Below are positions 16,854 to 24,989 of a stretch of 33,614 nt of DNA, in pieces; position 1 is the first letter of the stretch; each line of letters opens with the position of its first letter. The position numbers were made by a program, and so were the translations under genes. Source of the stretch: Candidatus Omnitrophota bacterium. GTDB taxonomy: Bacteria > Omnitrophota > Gorgyraeia > Zapsychrales > JANLHA01. A model generated the notes under the pieces. That model ran no database searches. It had not been told where the DNA came from and saw only the letters and a program-made list of their open reading frames with translations. The stretch is from assembly GCA_023139575.1 (NCBI GenBank), contig JAGLNJ010000098.1:1-33614 (forward strand). The letters run 5' to 3'.

Positions 16854-16881
16854 TTGTTTTGTATTTTTATATAAGTATAAT
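16854..16881 (+). promoter_or_regulatory. Likely promoter of the 16959-21126 operon
   Basis: TTGTTT (16854-16859) and TATAAT (16876-16881) are 16 bp apart, directly after the TPS terminator and 78 bp before the first gene. Confidence 0.5.
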
Positions 16882-16958
16882 AAATTATATCAATATTTAT
16901 CGAATAAGAATCCTGTCTGGAGAGTAATGTGCCGGCAGTAAGATAAAAGGGGGAGAAA

Positions 16959-17501
16959 ATGTATAAGAATCTGATTGTTTTGATATGTCTTATATCTTTG
17001 AGTTTGACCGGATGCGCTAAAAAAGAAGTGCCGGCTATTGATATCGGAGGGATTGCAATCAGCGCCCAGGAGTTTAAAGACGCTTTTCAAGCCTCCCGCT
17101 ATATTCACCGGGAAGATCGGGCGAAAGAAGCCTTTCTGGAATCATACATTTCTAAACGGCTTATTCTCAAAGAGGCCGAATTGATGGGGATTGATAAGGA
17201 TCCGCAATTTCTGCATGACATCCAGATATATTGGGAGCAGGGCCTTTTGAAGTTAGTCCTGGCACAAAAATCGAATGAAATTATCAAAACGGTTAAGATC
17301 GATGAGAAAGAGATTAAAGAATACTTTCAAGCCTATCAACAATCAGATTTTCCCGGAAAAGAATTGTCAGCGGTTTCCGGACAGATAGAGGGCATTCTTC
17401 TTAGAGAAAAGCAACAAAAAACAATGCTTGCCTGGATTGAGTCTTTGCGCGAGAAGACGGATGTTAAGATAGATTACCCGCAGTTAGGGATTAATGAATA
17501 G
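16959..17501 (+). CDS. SurA_N-like lipoprotein (chaperone-type, no PPIase domain)
   Basis: The product has 180 residues. The lipobox LSLTGC gives Cys19. DIGGIAISAQEFKDAF, then a helical stretch with FLESYISKRLILKEAELMGI and IQIYWEQGLLKLVLAQK, matches the N-terminal helical domain of SurA/PrsA/PpiD-type periplasmic chaperones. KIDEKEIKEYFQAY is the usual run-in to a parvulin domain, but no parvulin domain follows, so it is either a minimal chaperone or an adaptor. The ribosome site is GGGGGAGAA. It is the first gene of a five-gene operon with a HAMP protein, peptidase, receiver and TMTC-like protein. Confidence 0.72.
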   Translation: MYKNLIVLICLISLSLTGCAKKEVPAIDIGGIAISAQEFKDAFQASRYIHREDRAKEAFLESYISKRLILKEAELMGIDKDPQFLHDIQIYWEQGLLKLVLAQKSNEIIKTVKIDEKEIKEYFQAYQQSDFPGKELSAVSGQIEGILLREKQQKTMLAWIESLREKTDVKIDYPQLGINE

Positions 17502-17558
17502 AAAAGAATTTTAATAATATTTTGCAGTCAGAGGAAATAAAAAGACAGGAGGCTCGAA

Positions 17559-18131
17559 ATGGTTCGGGAATATAAAAGAACACAGTTATACATTGGGGAT
17601 ACCTTTCAAAAAAAATTCGTCATAAAATTCTGTTTAATTGTTATAGCATCCGCGATGCTTATCGGAGCGCTGATTTTTTATTTTACCCAGAATTCCACGA
17701 CGGTAGCCATCGAGAATACGAAGGTTGTGGTCAAGCCGACTTCTGATTTTATCCTGCCGGTTCTTTCCGGGACTGTTTTGATTGTGTCATTTTTTTCAGC
17801 GATCGTTATTCTGGCTGTGGCCCTGTATGTGTCGCACCGGATTGCCGGGCCGCTATATCGGATTGAAAAAGAGATTGCTTTAATCAAAGGGGGCGACCTT
17901 ACACGGCATTTTTCCATACGCCAGAAGGATCAGCTGCAGACTTTAGCGCGGCATCTTGATGAGATGACACAAGCCCTGGAAGAAAGGCATGTGGAAATAA
18001 AAAATAAGCTGAATTTCATCTCCAATTTTCTGGATGAAAAGAATTTTCATGTCAAAGGTGAGGACAGCCGGAAATTAAGGAAAATGCTGGAAGAAATTAA
18101 CGAGGACCTAAAATTTTTCAAAGTTCAATGA
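17559..18131 (+). CDS. Two-helix membrane protein with HAMP domain and no output domain
   Basis: The product has 190 residues. Membrane helices lie at about 24-44 (FCLIVIASAMLIGALIFYF) and 68-92 (VLSGTVLIVSFFSAIVILAV), with a ~25-residue periplasmic loop between them. A HAMP domain follows (about 93-145): HRIAGPLYRIEKEIALIKGG ... DQLQTLARHLDEM, then a coiled tail. No kinase, cyclase or methyl-accepting domain follows. It could relay an envelope signal to a partner such as the receiver protein two genes downstream; that is inference. AGGAGG precedes the ATG, and the stop overlaps the next gene's ATG (ATGA). Confidence 0.8.
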   Translation: MVREYKRTQLYIGDTFQKKFVIKFCLIVIASAMLIGALIFYFTQNSTTVAIENTKVVVKPTSDFILPVLSGTVLIVSFFSAIVILAVALYVSHRIAGPLYRIEKEIALIKGGDLTRHFSIRQKDQLQTLARHLDEMTQALEERHVEIKNKLNFISNFLDEKNFHVKGEDSRKLRKMLEEINEDLKFFKVQ

Positions 18132-18700
18132 AAAAAATCTTTCTCTTAATCTTTTTTCTGGTTAATGCGGCCGCGACCTCGGAACTTTCTTTCGCGGAGA
18201 GAGAAGATCTGCGGTTTATCGTCAAGAGCCAATATTTTTCTATCTATGCCCAAAAAGGTGTTGATATCGACCAGGTATTAAAGGTTTTGAATTATGATTA
18301 TTTTCTGCAGTTAGAAAGCCTCCTTCAAGTCCTCCCTCCGAACGTCAGAAACATTCTCGTTAAGACCATCGACGCGATCTATTTAGAGACATCAGACATT
18401 TTGGGTGTTAACATTTTTACCTTTGAGGGAACAATCAGGATATACAAAGACAAGGCCGCGATGCATAATCATTTATTGGAGAAATTCGGCGCTCCCGCAA
18501 AGGCACCAGCGTATTTTTCTTACGACGACAATACTATTTATCTGGCCATGGAAGATCTTACTTTAGGTATATTCTCTCATGAAATGGCGCATGCGATCAT
18601 CACCCATTACTTTGGTATTCCTCCTCCGGTAAAGATGCAGGAAGTGCTGTCGGGTTATGTTGAATATAATTTGCGTAAATCCACCGGGACGCTACCATAA
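18128..18700 (+). CDS. Exported HExxH metallopeptidase-like protein
   Basis: The product has 190 residues with a short signal peptide (KKIFLLIFFLVNAAATS). The zinc motif is HEMAH (H151, E152, H155 in FSHEMAHAIITHYF), with E172 or E179 downstream (QEVLSGYVEY) as candidate third ligand, the pattern of gluzincins of the MA clan. The preceding NIFTFEGTIRIYKDKAAM and YDDNTIYLAMEDL resemble the strand-rich N-lobe of peptidase MA-like proteins. It starts within the HAMP gene's stop codon, so the two are translationally coupled. The substrate is unknown, probably periplasmic. Confidence 0.8.
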   Translation: MKKIFLLIFFLVNAAATSELSFAEREDLRFIVKSQYFSIYAQKGVDIDQVLKVLNYDYFLQLESLLQVLPPNVRNILVKTIDAIYLETSDILGVNIFTFEGTIRIYKDKAAMHNHLLEKFGAPAKAPAYFSYDDNTIYLAMEDLTLGIFSHEMAHAIITHYFGIPPPVKMQEVLSGYVEYNLRKSTGTLP

Positions 18701-18714
18701 CAAAGAGAGAGGCT

Positions 18715-19122
18715 GTGAAAAAAACACCTAAAAAAATATTGGTCATTGATGATGATACGATTCTCGTGAGGATCCTGGATAAAAGCCTGCGTGCCGACGG
18801 GTATGAAGTTATTGGAGCCCTCAAAGGGGGAACAGGCATTGAGAGAGCGCAAAATGAACATCCCGATCTGATCGTCCTGGATCTTATGCTTCCTGATATC
18901 GGGGGGACGGAAGTCACACGGTGTCTGAAAGGTGACCCGCAAACAAAAGACATTCCCATTCTTTTTATTACTGTCACCATGGGTGTTGAAAACGATAAAG
19001 GGGATGAGCGTATTGAGATCGACGGCAAGAAATATCGGATTTTTGCCAAGCCCCTGCACAACCGCAAGCTGCTTAGTACCATTCGCAAGTTGATTAATAT
19101 GCGGGCGCATAAAAATATATAA
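18715..19122 (+). CDS. Receiver-only response regulator with extended beta5 loop (copy 1)
   Basis: The product is 135 residues from GTG 18715, 14 bp after the peptidase gene. A complete receiver domain is visible: D12/D13 (VIDDD), phosphoacceptor D56 (LDLMLPDIGG), Thr in FITVT and K112 (FAKPLH). Between beta4 and the Lys there is a non-standard segment, GVENDKGDERIEIDGKKYR (residues 90-108), instead of the usual short GADDYLTKP. The product of 23346 shares this segment at the same position. There is no output domain, so it should work by protein-protein contact. Confidence 0.92.
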   Translation: MKKTPKKILVIDDDTILVRILDKSLRADGYEVIGALKGGTGIERAQNEHPDLIVLDLMLPDIGGTEVTRCLKGDPQTKDIPILFITVTMGVENDKGDERIEIDGKKYRIFAKPLHNRKLLSTIRKLINMRAHKNI

Positions 19123-19170
19123 TCATTATCAGAAATTGCATGCGTGCGCTAGTAGCCTTCCTGAAATTTT

Positions 19171-21126
19171 ATGAAAACAAAAAAAGAAAATGTTTCCAGG
19201 AAACAAAGAGTCAGTATTTGGATTTCTTTACTTATCGCTCTCATCGTAGGGGCTGCCTATGCCAACAGCCTGCAGGCTCCCTTTGTCTTTGATGATAATA
19301 ATCATATCAGGGACAATCCCCGAATACAAAAGTTATGGCCGATAATGAATGTGATATCGCGGACTAACCGCCCCGTTGTGGATTTGACGTTGGCCGTTAA
19401 TTACCGGTTAGGAAAACGAGCTGTTGCCGGGTATCATATATTTAATCTGGCAATACATATTTTCAATGCCCTTCTTGTTATGTTGATTGTGAAGGGGACA
19501 TTGAGTGTCCTTAGTTCAAAGGGTTTTAATGAAAAACGCGCGGATATGCTTTCTTTTTTTATCGCTTTACTGTGGGCGCTGCATCCCATTCAAACCCAAA
19601 GTGTGACCTATATTATTCAACGCTCCGAATTGTTAATGGGTTTATTCTATCTGCTCACGCTTTACAGTGTCCTTCGCCTTCACGGCAAGCCCAAGGTGAA
19701 AGGATGGGGTATTGCGGCTATTCTGTTTTGTGCCCTGGGTATGGGATGCAAGGAGGTCATGGTGACGGCTCCGATTGTTATCCTGTTATATGACCGTATT
19801 TTTTTGAGCGTCTCTTTTAAAGAGATGTTGAAAAAAAGGGGATGGATTTATTTGGGCTTGTTCGCGACCTGGATTTTGCTGTATAAATTCGCCACCATTG
19901 ATCGCTCTAATGCGGCGATTGGCGGGTTTTCTTTTAACCTTGTGTCGCCTTGGGAATACGCCGTATCCCAACCAAAGGTGATTTGTCATTATATTAAATT
20001 GATGTTTTGGCCTAAAGGTTTGTGTCTGGATTACCAGTGGCCCTTGGTGAAAACAGCCTTGGATATTGTTCCCTATAGCCTGATTATCCTGTTGTTAATA
20101 TTAACGGCAGGGTGGGCCTTGCGTTACCGGATGGCATGGGGTTTTCTGGGGGTATGGTTCTTTTTTATTTTGGGGCCCACGTCGAGCTTTATGCCTGTCG
20201 GGGATTTGGCCTTTGACCACAGGATGTATCTTTCCTCTTTGAGTATCATTATCCTGTTTGTTTTGGGAAGTGACTGGTTGTTGCGAAGATTCAAGGAACT
20301 TCCACAAGCGGTTATTGGGCCGGGGGGGGGTATGCTCGTTGTCGCGGTATTGTTGATATTAACAGTGCAAAGAAATGCTGTTTATCTTGATGGTGAAGTT
20401 TTATGGAGAGATGTCCTGGATAAACGCCCTGAAAATATGCGCGTTTATATGAATTTAGGTGTTGCCCTGATGCGTAAGGATAAACAAATTGAGGCTGAAA
20501 AGTATTTACTGAAGGCCTTGGACTTTAACCCCGGCAATGAAAAAGCCCATCATAACCTGGCGTTTATTATGGAGCAAAGAGGGGACTCGTTCCAAGCGCA
20601 GAAACATCTTAAAGAAGCGATACGGATAAGGCCGGATTTTTTTCATGCCCATTTGTTATTAGGACGGATTTTTCTGGATAAAAATGAATTCTCGCAGGCA
20701 GAACAATATCTTAAAAAGGCGGTTGCGATAGAATCAAAGAATGCGCTGGCTCATCTTGCCCTGGGATTTCTTTTTTACAAAACAGAGCGGCTGGATGAAG
20801 CGATGGGTCAATATGATTTAGCCCTCCAGATAGATCCCGGTAATACAGAGGCTTACTATCAGGCTGCTTTAGTATTAGCTCAAAAGGGAGATTTGGACAA
20901 AGCGGCTCAGTATTTAACCGAAGTGACAAATAAGAATCCAGCCAATGCGCTGGCTCATTTTAATTTGGGAAATATTTTAGCTCAGAAAGGGGACTATCAG
21001 TCTGCCTTATCATACTTCCAGGAGTGTCTTCAGCTCAAACCGGAATTCACGCCAGTCCTGCAACGTATAGGCCAGGTTCAGAATTTGTTTCAGAATAATT
21101 TAAACCTAAACAAGAAAGAACCTTAG
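19171..21126 (+). CDS. TMTC-like polytopic membrane protein with C-terminal TPRs (copy 2)
   Basis: The product has 651 residues. The first membrane helix is followed by FVFDDNNHIRDNPRIQKLWP, then NRPVVDLTLAVNYRL, GYHIFNLAIHIFNALL and HPIQTQSVTYIIQRSELLMG. This matches copy 1 (4816) position for position. About ten membrane helices extend to residue ~405, then seven or so TPR units (e.g. NALAHLALGFLFYKTERLDE) to the end. It is a GT-C-like glycosyltransferase candidate by family. It is the last gene of the operon from 16959; the start ATG lacks a clear ribosome site. Confidence 0.82.
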   Translation: MKTKKENVSRKQRVSIWISLLIALIVGAAYANSLQAPFVFDDNNHIRDNPRIQKLWPIMNVISRTNRPVVDLTLAVNYRLGKRAVAGYHIFNLAIHIFNALLVMLIVKGTLSVLSSKGFNEKRADMLSFFIALLWALHPIQTQSVTYIIQRSELLMGLFYLLTLYSVLRLHGKPKVKGWGIAAILFCALGMGCKEVMVTAPIVILLYDRIFLSVSFKEMLKKRGWIYLGLFATWILLYKFATIDRSNAAIGGFSFNLVSPWEYAVSQPKVICHYIKLMFWPKGLCLDYQWPLVKTALDIVPYSLIILLLILTAGWALRYRMAWGFLGVWFFFILGPTSSFMPVGDLAFDHRMYLSSLSIIILFVLGSDWLLRRFKELPQAVIGPGGGMLVVAVLLILTVQRNAVYLDGEVLWRDVLDKRPENMRVYMNLGVALMRKDKQIEAEKYLLKALDFNPGNEKAHHNLAFIMEQRGDSFQAQKHLKEAIRIRPDFFHAHLLLGRIFLDKNEFSQAEQYLKKAVAIESKNALAHLALGFLFYKTERLDEAMGQYDLALQIDPGNTEAYYQAALVLAQKGDLDKAAQYLTEVTNKNPANALAHFNLGNILAQKGDYQSALSYFQECLQLKPEFTPVLQRIGQVQNLFQNNLNLNKKEP

Positions 21127-21262
21127 TTTCTAATGGCATGCTTTCGATGATATCCTGTGACTTTACAGTATTCATCCAAGATTTTTTCTTTTGATTGTAA
21201 TTAGCTCTTTTGTAACGTGTTACGAATAATACTGTGTATTCTTTAATAGATTTTGGGCTCAT
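21125..21262 (-). pseudogene. 5' remnant of an integrase-core transposase, frameshifted
   Basis: Reading the minus strand, a start with a strong AGGAGGT site gives MSPKSIKEYTVLFVTRYKRA, the N-terminus typical of rve-type (HTH plus DDE core) transposases of the kind that continue LDEYCKVTGYHRKHAIR. Here an A-run causes a one-base slip: the open frame reads KSWMNTV while the next frame reads ILDEYCKVTGYHRKHAIRN and then a stop. The remaining ~300 codons are absent; the remnant ends where the TMTC-like gene ends. It is a dead insertion-sequence fragment. Confidence 0.8.
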
Positions 21263-21329
21263 AATTGTGTTACCTCCTATGCTTCAAGGGTAACATTTAA
21301 TGTGAGTCAATTCGGTCAATTCGTTGGAT

Positions 21330-21358
21330 TTGCATCTTCCAAAAAAATATGGCATACT
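21330..21358 (+). promoter_or_regulatory. Possible promoter of the outer-membrane protein gene
   Basis: TTGCAT (21330-21335) and CATACT (21353-21358) are 17 bp apart, 61 bp before the ATG at 21420. The -10 is a 4/6 match. Confidence 0.35.
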
Positions 21359-21419
21359 TAGGAGTCATGCCAGTATTATAAGTATTTATAATAAACCCTA
21401 TAAATTGAACGAGGTGTAT

Positions 21420-22817
21420 ATGTCCAGGAAATTTTTGTATGTCAGTGTCTCTGCGTTTGCAATCTTAACATTATTAATTTCAAGTATTTACGCTGAAAGC
21501 GATAGCGCCAGAGATGAAATTATTACCCGGAAATTAGACGCATTATCAAGATGTGCCGAAAGTCATCAGGGTGTGGATTGGGTGGATATCTGCTTTACAT
21601 CAGAGGCCGAAATGAATGTCACGGCTGATGAAGAATCAGCTCCTGCCGAAAGTGATGACGCTATAGTGACCGAACCTGAAAATGAAGCAACAGAGGAAGA
21701 TGCTTCTGACGGGGATGAGGGGACTGAAGATGGCGACTATAAAAAAGATGACACAACCAACAAAGAAAGTAAGCCCAGTGAGTTTTTTGATATAGGTTAT
21801 AGACAGATAGCCTCCGCGGATAATTCTTTAACTCATGATGGCAACGATATAAGTTACAAAGAGGTCGCATCGACAGATGATACGGATATCGAGCGATATC
21901 AGTTGCATGAAGATTATTATACTGATATTAGTCAGAATTCATTCCTTTGGGCCTTCTCCAGGCAGAATGATTTGACAAAATTTGAAATGGGCCCGGAAGT
22001 TTATTACTATGATTATCGCGAGCCCGGCCTCATGAAAGATCGGGGCATGATGTATGGGATTTATGGGGCCTATACCTACCGCATTTCTGAAAACTTGCAT
22101 ATCAAGACCATCAAAGATATTTTTTCAGATACCAATAAGATCAATGTATTCAAAATGGACGTGCGCTTTGCTTTTGGGGATGTTGATTATGAGTCTAATG
22201 GGACAGGGACTATTGACGGGATTGAGTATTTTACTTTTGAAGGCAGAGGACTTCTAGGGTATGATATTCCTGTTCAAAGTCGGTCTCGTGTAACGCCATA
22301 TTTGGGGTTAGGCTGGCGCTATCTTAAAGATGACTCAGGGGGGATGTTTTCCTCAACGGGCCATTGGGCATATGACCGGGAATCAGAATATTTTTATGTG
22401 CCTTTCGGGATTGAATCCAATACTCGCATGAAAAATGATTGGGACTTAACTTTGACGGTAGAGTATGATTTCTTTGTAAGCGGTAATCAAACCAGCCATT
22501 TGGAAGATGGGGGTATCAGTGTTTGCAGCTCAACGGATTTGCAGTGCTATGCCTTGGATCCTTTGGAAAATGACCAAAATGACGGTTTTGGTTTAAGAGG
22601 ATCTATGAAGCTTGTTAAAAAGACGGAAAAGATTGATTTCAGTATCGAACCATTTGTCAGGTATTGGAAAATTGATGAATCTGAAGTGAAGCAACTTTCT
22701 TCCCTGGGAGGAGAAATTGTCTGGTTCAGTGACGCCGAGTTTACGAGACCTATTATGGGTGTTGAGCCGGATAATGAAACCATGGAATATGGCCTAAAAG
22801 TCGGCCTGCAATACTGA
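21420..22817 (+). CDS. Outer-membrane beta-barrel protein with acidic linker
   Basis: The product is 465 residues from ATG 21420 (GAGGTG just upstream; an in-frame ATG 96 bp earlier adds an unlikely leader). The signal peptide ends near SSIYA. Residues ~55-110 are very acidic (runs such as TEEDASDGDEGTEDGD), probably a calcium-binding or spacer segment. From ~115 on there are alternating amphipathic strands (EMGPEVYYYDYREPG, GMMYGIYGAYTYRIS, YLGLGWRYLKDDS, SIEPFVRYWKID) and a terminal aromatic (GLKVGLQY), as in transmembrane barrels. I do not recognise a specific family; porin-like or adhesin-like roles are possible. Confidence 0.78.
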   Translation: MSRKFLYVSVSAFAILTLLISSIYAESDSARDEIITRKLDALSRCAESHQGVDWVDICFTSEAEMNVTADEESAPAESDDAIVTEPENEATEEDASDGDEGTEDGDYKKDDTTNKESKPSEFFDIGYRQIASADNSLTHDGNDISYKEVASTDDTDIERYQLHEDYYTDISQNSFLWAFSRQNDLTKFEMGPEVYYYDYREPGLMKDRGMMYGIYGAYTYRISENLHIKTIKDIFSDTNKINVFKMDVRFAFGDVDYESNGTGTIDGIEYFTFEGRGLLGYDIPVQSRSRVTPYLGLGWRYLKDDSGGMFSSTGHWAYDRESEYFYVPFGIESNTRMKNDWDLTLTVEYDFFVSGNQTSHLEDGGISVCSSTDLQCYALDPLENDQNDGFGLRGSMKLVKKTEKIDFSIEPFVRYWKIDESEVKQLSSLGGEIVWFSDAEFTRPIMGVEPDNETMEYGLKVGLQY

Positions 22818-22842
22818 TTTAAGTAAATTAAAGTGTAAAAAA

Positions 22843-22890
22843 GGGCCGCATCCTTTTTTCGTAAAGAAAAAGGGAGGCGGTTCTTTTTTA
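22843..22890 (+). terminator. Rho-independent terminator of the outer-membrane protein gene
   Basis: GGGCCGC (22843-22849) plus TCCTTTTTTC pair with GAAAAAGGGA and GCGGTTC (22877-22883), followed by six T. Confidence 0.85.
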
Positions 22891-22929
22891 TGATATACTT
22901 TTAATGGATAAAGTGACTAAACACTGTCT

Positions 22930-23317
22930 TTGAGTACAAAATACTACACATATGAGAAAAAAATCCTCGTTATAGATGATGATCCCGGAATAGTCCGAGC
23001 GCTGGAAGATACTCTGGATATGAACGGGGTTTGATGTGATTACGGCTTTTGACGGCGCAGAAGGACTGGAAAGGGCCAGGAATGAATCCCCGGACCTGAT
23101 CACTCTTGATATTATGATGCCTGAGGTAAATGGCTATACCATTTGCGGGATTCTTAAAAGTGATGAACGTTACCGCACTATCCCCATAATCATTTTAACC
23201 GGTCGTGATGGGGAAATGGATCATTGTTTTGACCCATCGGTTGCTCCGGATGCTTTTTTAAACAAGCCCTTTGAATCGCAAAAATTGTTATCATTGATTG
23301 GTGAATTCTTGGATTAA
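22930..23317 (+). pseudogene. Receiver-only response regulator split by a one-base frameshift
   Basis: From TTG 22930 the frame gives KKILVIDDDPGIVRALEDTL then DMNGV and a stop at 23031. The other half, open from 23036, continues in the next frame with VITAFDGAEGLERARNESPD, LDIMMPEVNG, IIILTGRDG and FLNKPFES. Removing one G from GGGG at 23026-23029 would restore a continuous ~129-residue CheY-like protein with the acidic pair, phosphoacceptor Asp, Thr and Lys. Either the gene is newly broken or the base is an assembly error. It lies 29 bp upstream of an intact receiver gene in the same direction. Confidence 0.85.
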
Positions 23318-23345
23318 AAGGCAAAGCAGAACCTCTTAATTTCCC

Positions 23346-23765
23346 ATGAAAAATAATCCGAAATCGATACTTATCATTGATGATGAACCGGATATTGTGC
23401 GTTTGCTGGAAAAATGGCTTAATGTAGCCGGCAGGAAAACGACGGCTGCTTTCGGCGGGGAAGACGGGATTAAGCGGGCCCGGGAAGAGGCCCCTGACCT
23501 TATTCTTTTGGATATTATGCTCCCGGACATCGGGGGCGTTGATGTGGCTAGAATTTTGCAAAATGATCCCGCTACGGCAAGCATCCCCATTGTCTTCATG
23601 ACCGCCTGCCTTGGCGTAGAACAGGACAAAGGTGATGAGACCATTGATGTTGATGGAAAAATCTACCGGGCCTTTGCCAAGCCCTTACACAATCCCAAAT
23701 TGCTCAGTGAAATTCGTAAAGCCATCAATCGGCAGGAAAACCAAAATCCCCCACTAGGGAAATAA
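23346..23765 (+). CDS. Receiver-only response regulator with extended beta5 loop (copy 2)
   Basis: The product has 139 residues. Key residues fall at the same positions as in the 18715 product: D12/D13 (IIDDEPD), phosphoacceptor D56 (LDIMLPDIGG), Thr in FMTAC, K112 (FAKPLHNPKLL). It shares the unusual segment GVEQDKGDETIDVDGKIYR (residues 90-108). The two are clearly paralogues separated by 4.2 kb. There is no output domain. A clear ribosome site is not visible before ATG 23346; coupling to the broken receiver upstream is possible. Confidence 0.92.
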   Translation: MKNNPKSILIIDDEPDIVRLLEKWLNVAGRKTTAAFGGEDGIKRAREEAPDLILLDIMLPDIGGVDVARILQNDPATASIPIVFMTACLGVEQDKGDETIDVDGKIYRAFAKPLHNPKLLSEIRKAINRQENQNPPLGK

Positions 23766-23770
23766 TTTTT

Positions 23771-24124
23771 TTAGATGAGAGATATGAGGGTTTCTCTTTC
23801 GATGGGCTTAATGAGATATCCGTCGGCACCGTAGCGGACGGCATCTTGGGCTAACTCGGCGCTCAGGGCCTTTCCGATAACGATGATACGGATGTGAGGG
23901 TAGTTGAGGTGAAAATCTTCGATGATATCAAGGGCATTTTTTTGTTCGTCAATATCTAAAATACACATTTTGATATCATTGTTTTTTTTAGTTATAAAAT
24001 CATAAAAGATGTCAAGGCAGCTATCGCTGTCCTGGCTTAGAATGATTTCATGAGTAGACGGGAAGGCTGTTGAAATCAGGTTTCGTAGTTTTTCGTCACT
24101 TGAACAAACCAAGATGAAAGGCAT
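23771..24124 (-). CDS. Degenerate receiver-domain protein
   Basis: The product has 117 residues with GGAG 5 nt before the ATG. The CheY-like fold is recognisable: ILVCSSDEKLRNLIS, CILDIDE (D57 at the phosphoacceptor place), RIIVIGKALS, YGADGYLIKPI (K106). The acidic pair that binds Mg2+ is replaced by Ser8-Ser9, and the conserved Thr/Ser after beta4 is Gly, so phosphorylation is doubtful. It is probably a phosphorylation-independent pseudo-receiver. It is convergent with the intact receiver gene, 5 bp apart. Confidence 0.8.
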   Translation of the reverse strand: MPFILVCSSDEKLRNLISTAFPSTHEIILSQDSDSCLDIFYDFITKKNNDIKMCILDIDEQKNALDIIEDFHLNYPHIRIIVIGKALSAELAQDAVRYGADGYLIKPIERETLISLI

Positions 24125-24318
24125 TGCAGCTCCAATTGAATAATATTGGTATGTATAGTTTTAGAGAGTCTGTTGTAAGTATAGAACGCAAAGCGTCAGA
24201 ATTCCAGGAGATTTTTATAACTGTTTTATGGGGATAATTTATACATTTCTGCTATCAAAATAGCACTATTTCGTTATATACTGAGAAAAATACTTTATAA
24301 ATACTATTTTTTGAAAAT

Positions 24319-24441
24319 ATGAACGAAGACATTTTATATCCAGCTATTTTCTGCATTTTGGGCATTGCGGGATTTTTTTGGGGTTTTACGCGTTTTCGGC
24401 GCAAAAGGTTGATCGAGAATATACCGATTATAATGGATTGA
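24319..24441 (+). pseudogene. N-terminal remnant of a GIDE-type (E3-ligase-like) membrane protein
   Basis: ATG 24319 opens a 40-residue frame: one membrane helix (ILYPAIFCILGIAGFFWGF) then TRFRRKRLIENIP. RRRLIENxPTSK after a membrane helix is typical of bacterial GIDE-domain proteins, which are often encoded next to LemA. The frame runs into LemA sequence out of frame and stops at 24439. It appears to be the 5' end of a GIDE gene joined by deletion to LemA. A -1 shift near GCGCAAAAGG would give a membrane-anchored LemA fusion. Confidence 0.6.
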
Positions 24442-24929
24442 TCCGGTTGTCGCATAACACGGACAAGGCCTGGTCAAACATCGATGTCCTGTTAAAGCAG
24501 CGGCATGATGAGATCCCGAAACTTGTTAAGGTTTGCGAGGGGTACATGAAGCATGAGCGGGACACCTTGGAGAGTGTTACCAAGGCGCGCACGGACTGTA
24601 TGCAGTCCGGCAGTGTGGGGCAATCAGCACAGAATGAAAATATGCTCAGCCAGGCCTTAAAGAGTTTATTTGCCGTGGCGGAGAATTATCCGGACTTGAA
24701 AGCCAATCAGGGGTTTATGCAGCTGCAGCAAAGGGTGAGTTATCTGGAAAGCCAGATTGCGGATCGACGGGAATTTTTTAATGAATCCGTTAATAATTAT
24801 AATATCCGTATCCATCAGCTCCCGGATATGTTTGTCGCGAATATGCTGGCCATGAAGGATAAGGAGCTTTTTAAAGTATTGGAAGAAGACCGTCAGGACG
24901 TGGATATTAGTTTTGATTTTCCGAAATAA
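24378..24929 (+). CDS. LemA-family protein lacking its own membrane helix
   Basis: The open frame is 183 residues from TTG 24378. From YNGLIRLSHNTDKAWSNIDV through LLKQRHDEIPKLVKVCEGYM to SYLESQIADRREFFNESVNNYNIRI it is a complete LemA domain of the usual ~180-residue size. LemA proteins normally begin with a membrane helix and a short periplasmic N-terminus. Here that part is missing and replaced by FSAQKVDREYTD read from the overlapping GIDE-like sequence in another frame. No ribosome site precedes the TTG. Translation may depend on the upstream frame, or the gene may be broken. LemA function is unknown in general. Confidence 0.75.
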   Translation: MGFYAFSAQKVDREYTDYNGLIRLSHNTDKAWSNIDVLLKQRHDEIPKLVKVCEGYMKHERDTLESVTKARTDCMQSGSVGQSAQNENMLSQALKSLFAVAENYPDLKANQGFMQLQQRVSYLESQIADRREFFNESVNNYNIRIHQLPDMFVANMLAMKDKELFKVLEEDRQDVDISFDFPK

Positions 24930-24940
24930 AAAGGAATAGA

Positions 24941-24979
24941 AAATCGGGGCATCCGCCTTTTGTGGGTGTCCCGATTTTT
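24941..24979 (+). terminator. Rho-independent terminator after LemA
   Basis: AAATCGGG (24941-24948) pairs with CCCGATTT (24970-24977), with additional inner pairing and T's after. It covers the TTG at 24960, which argues against that start for the next gene. Confidence 0.85.
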
Positions 24980-24989
24980 CAATGGAATT

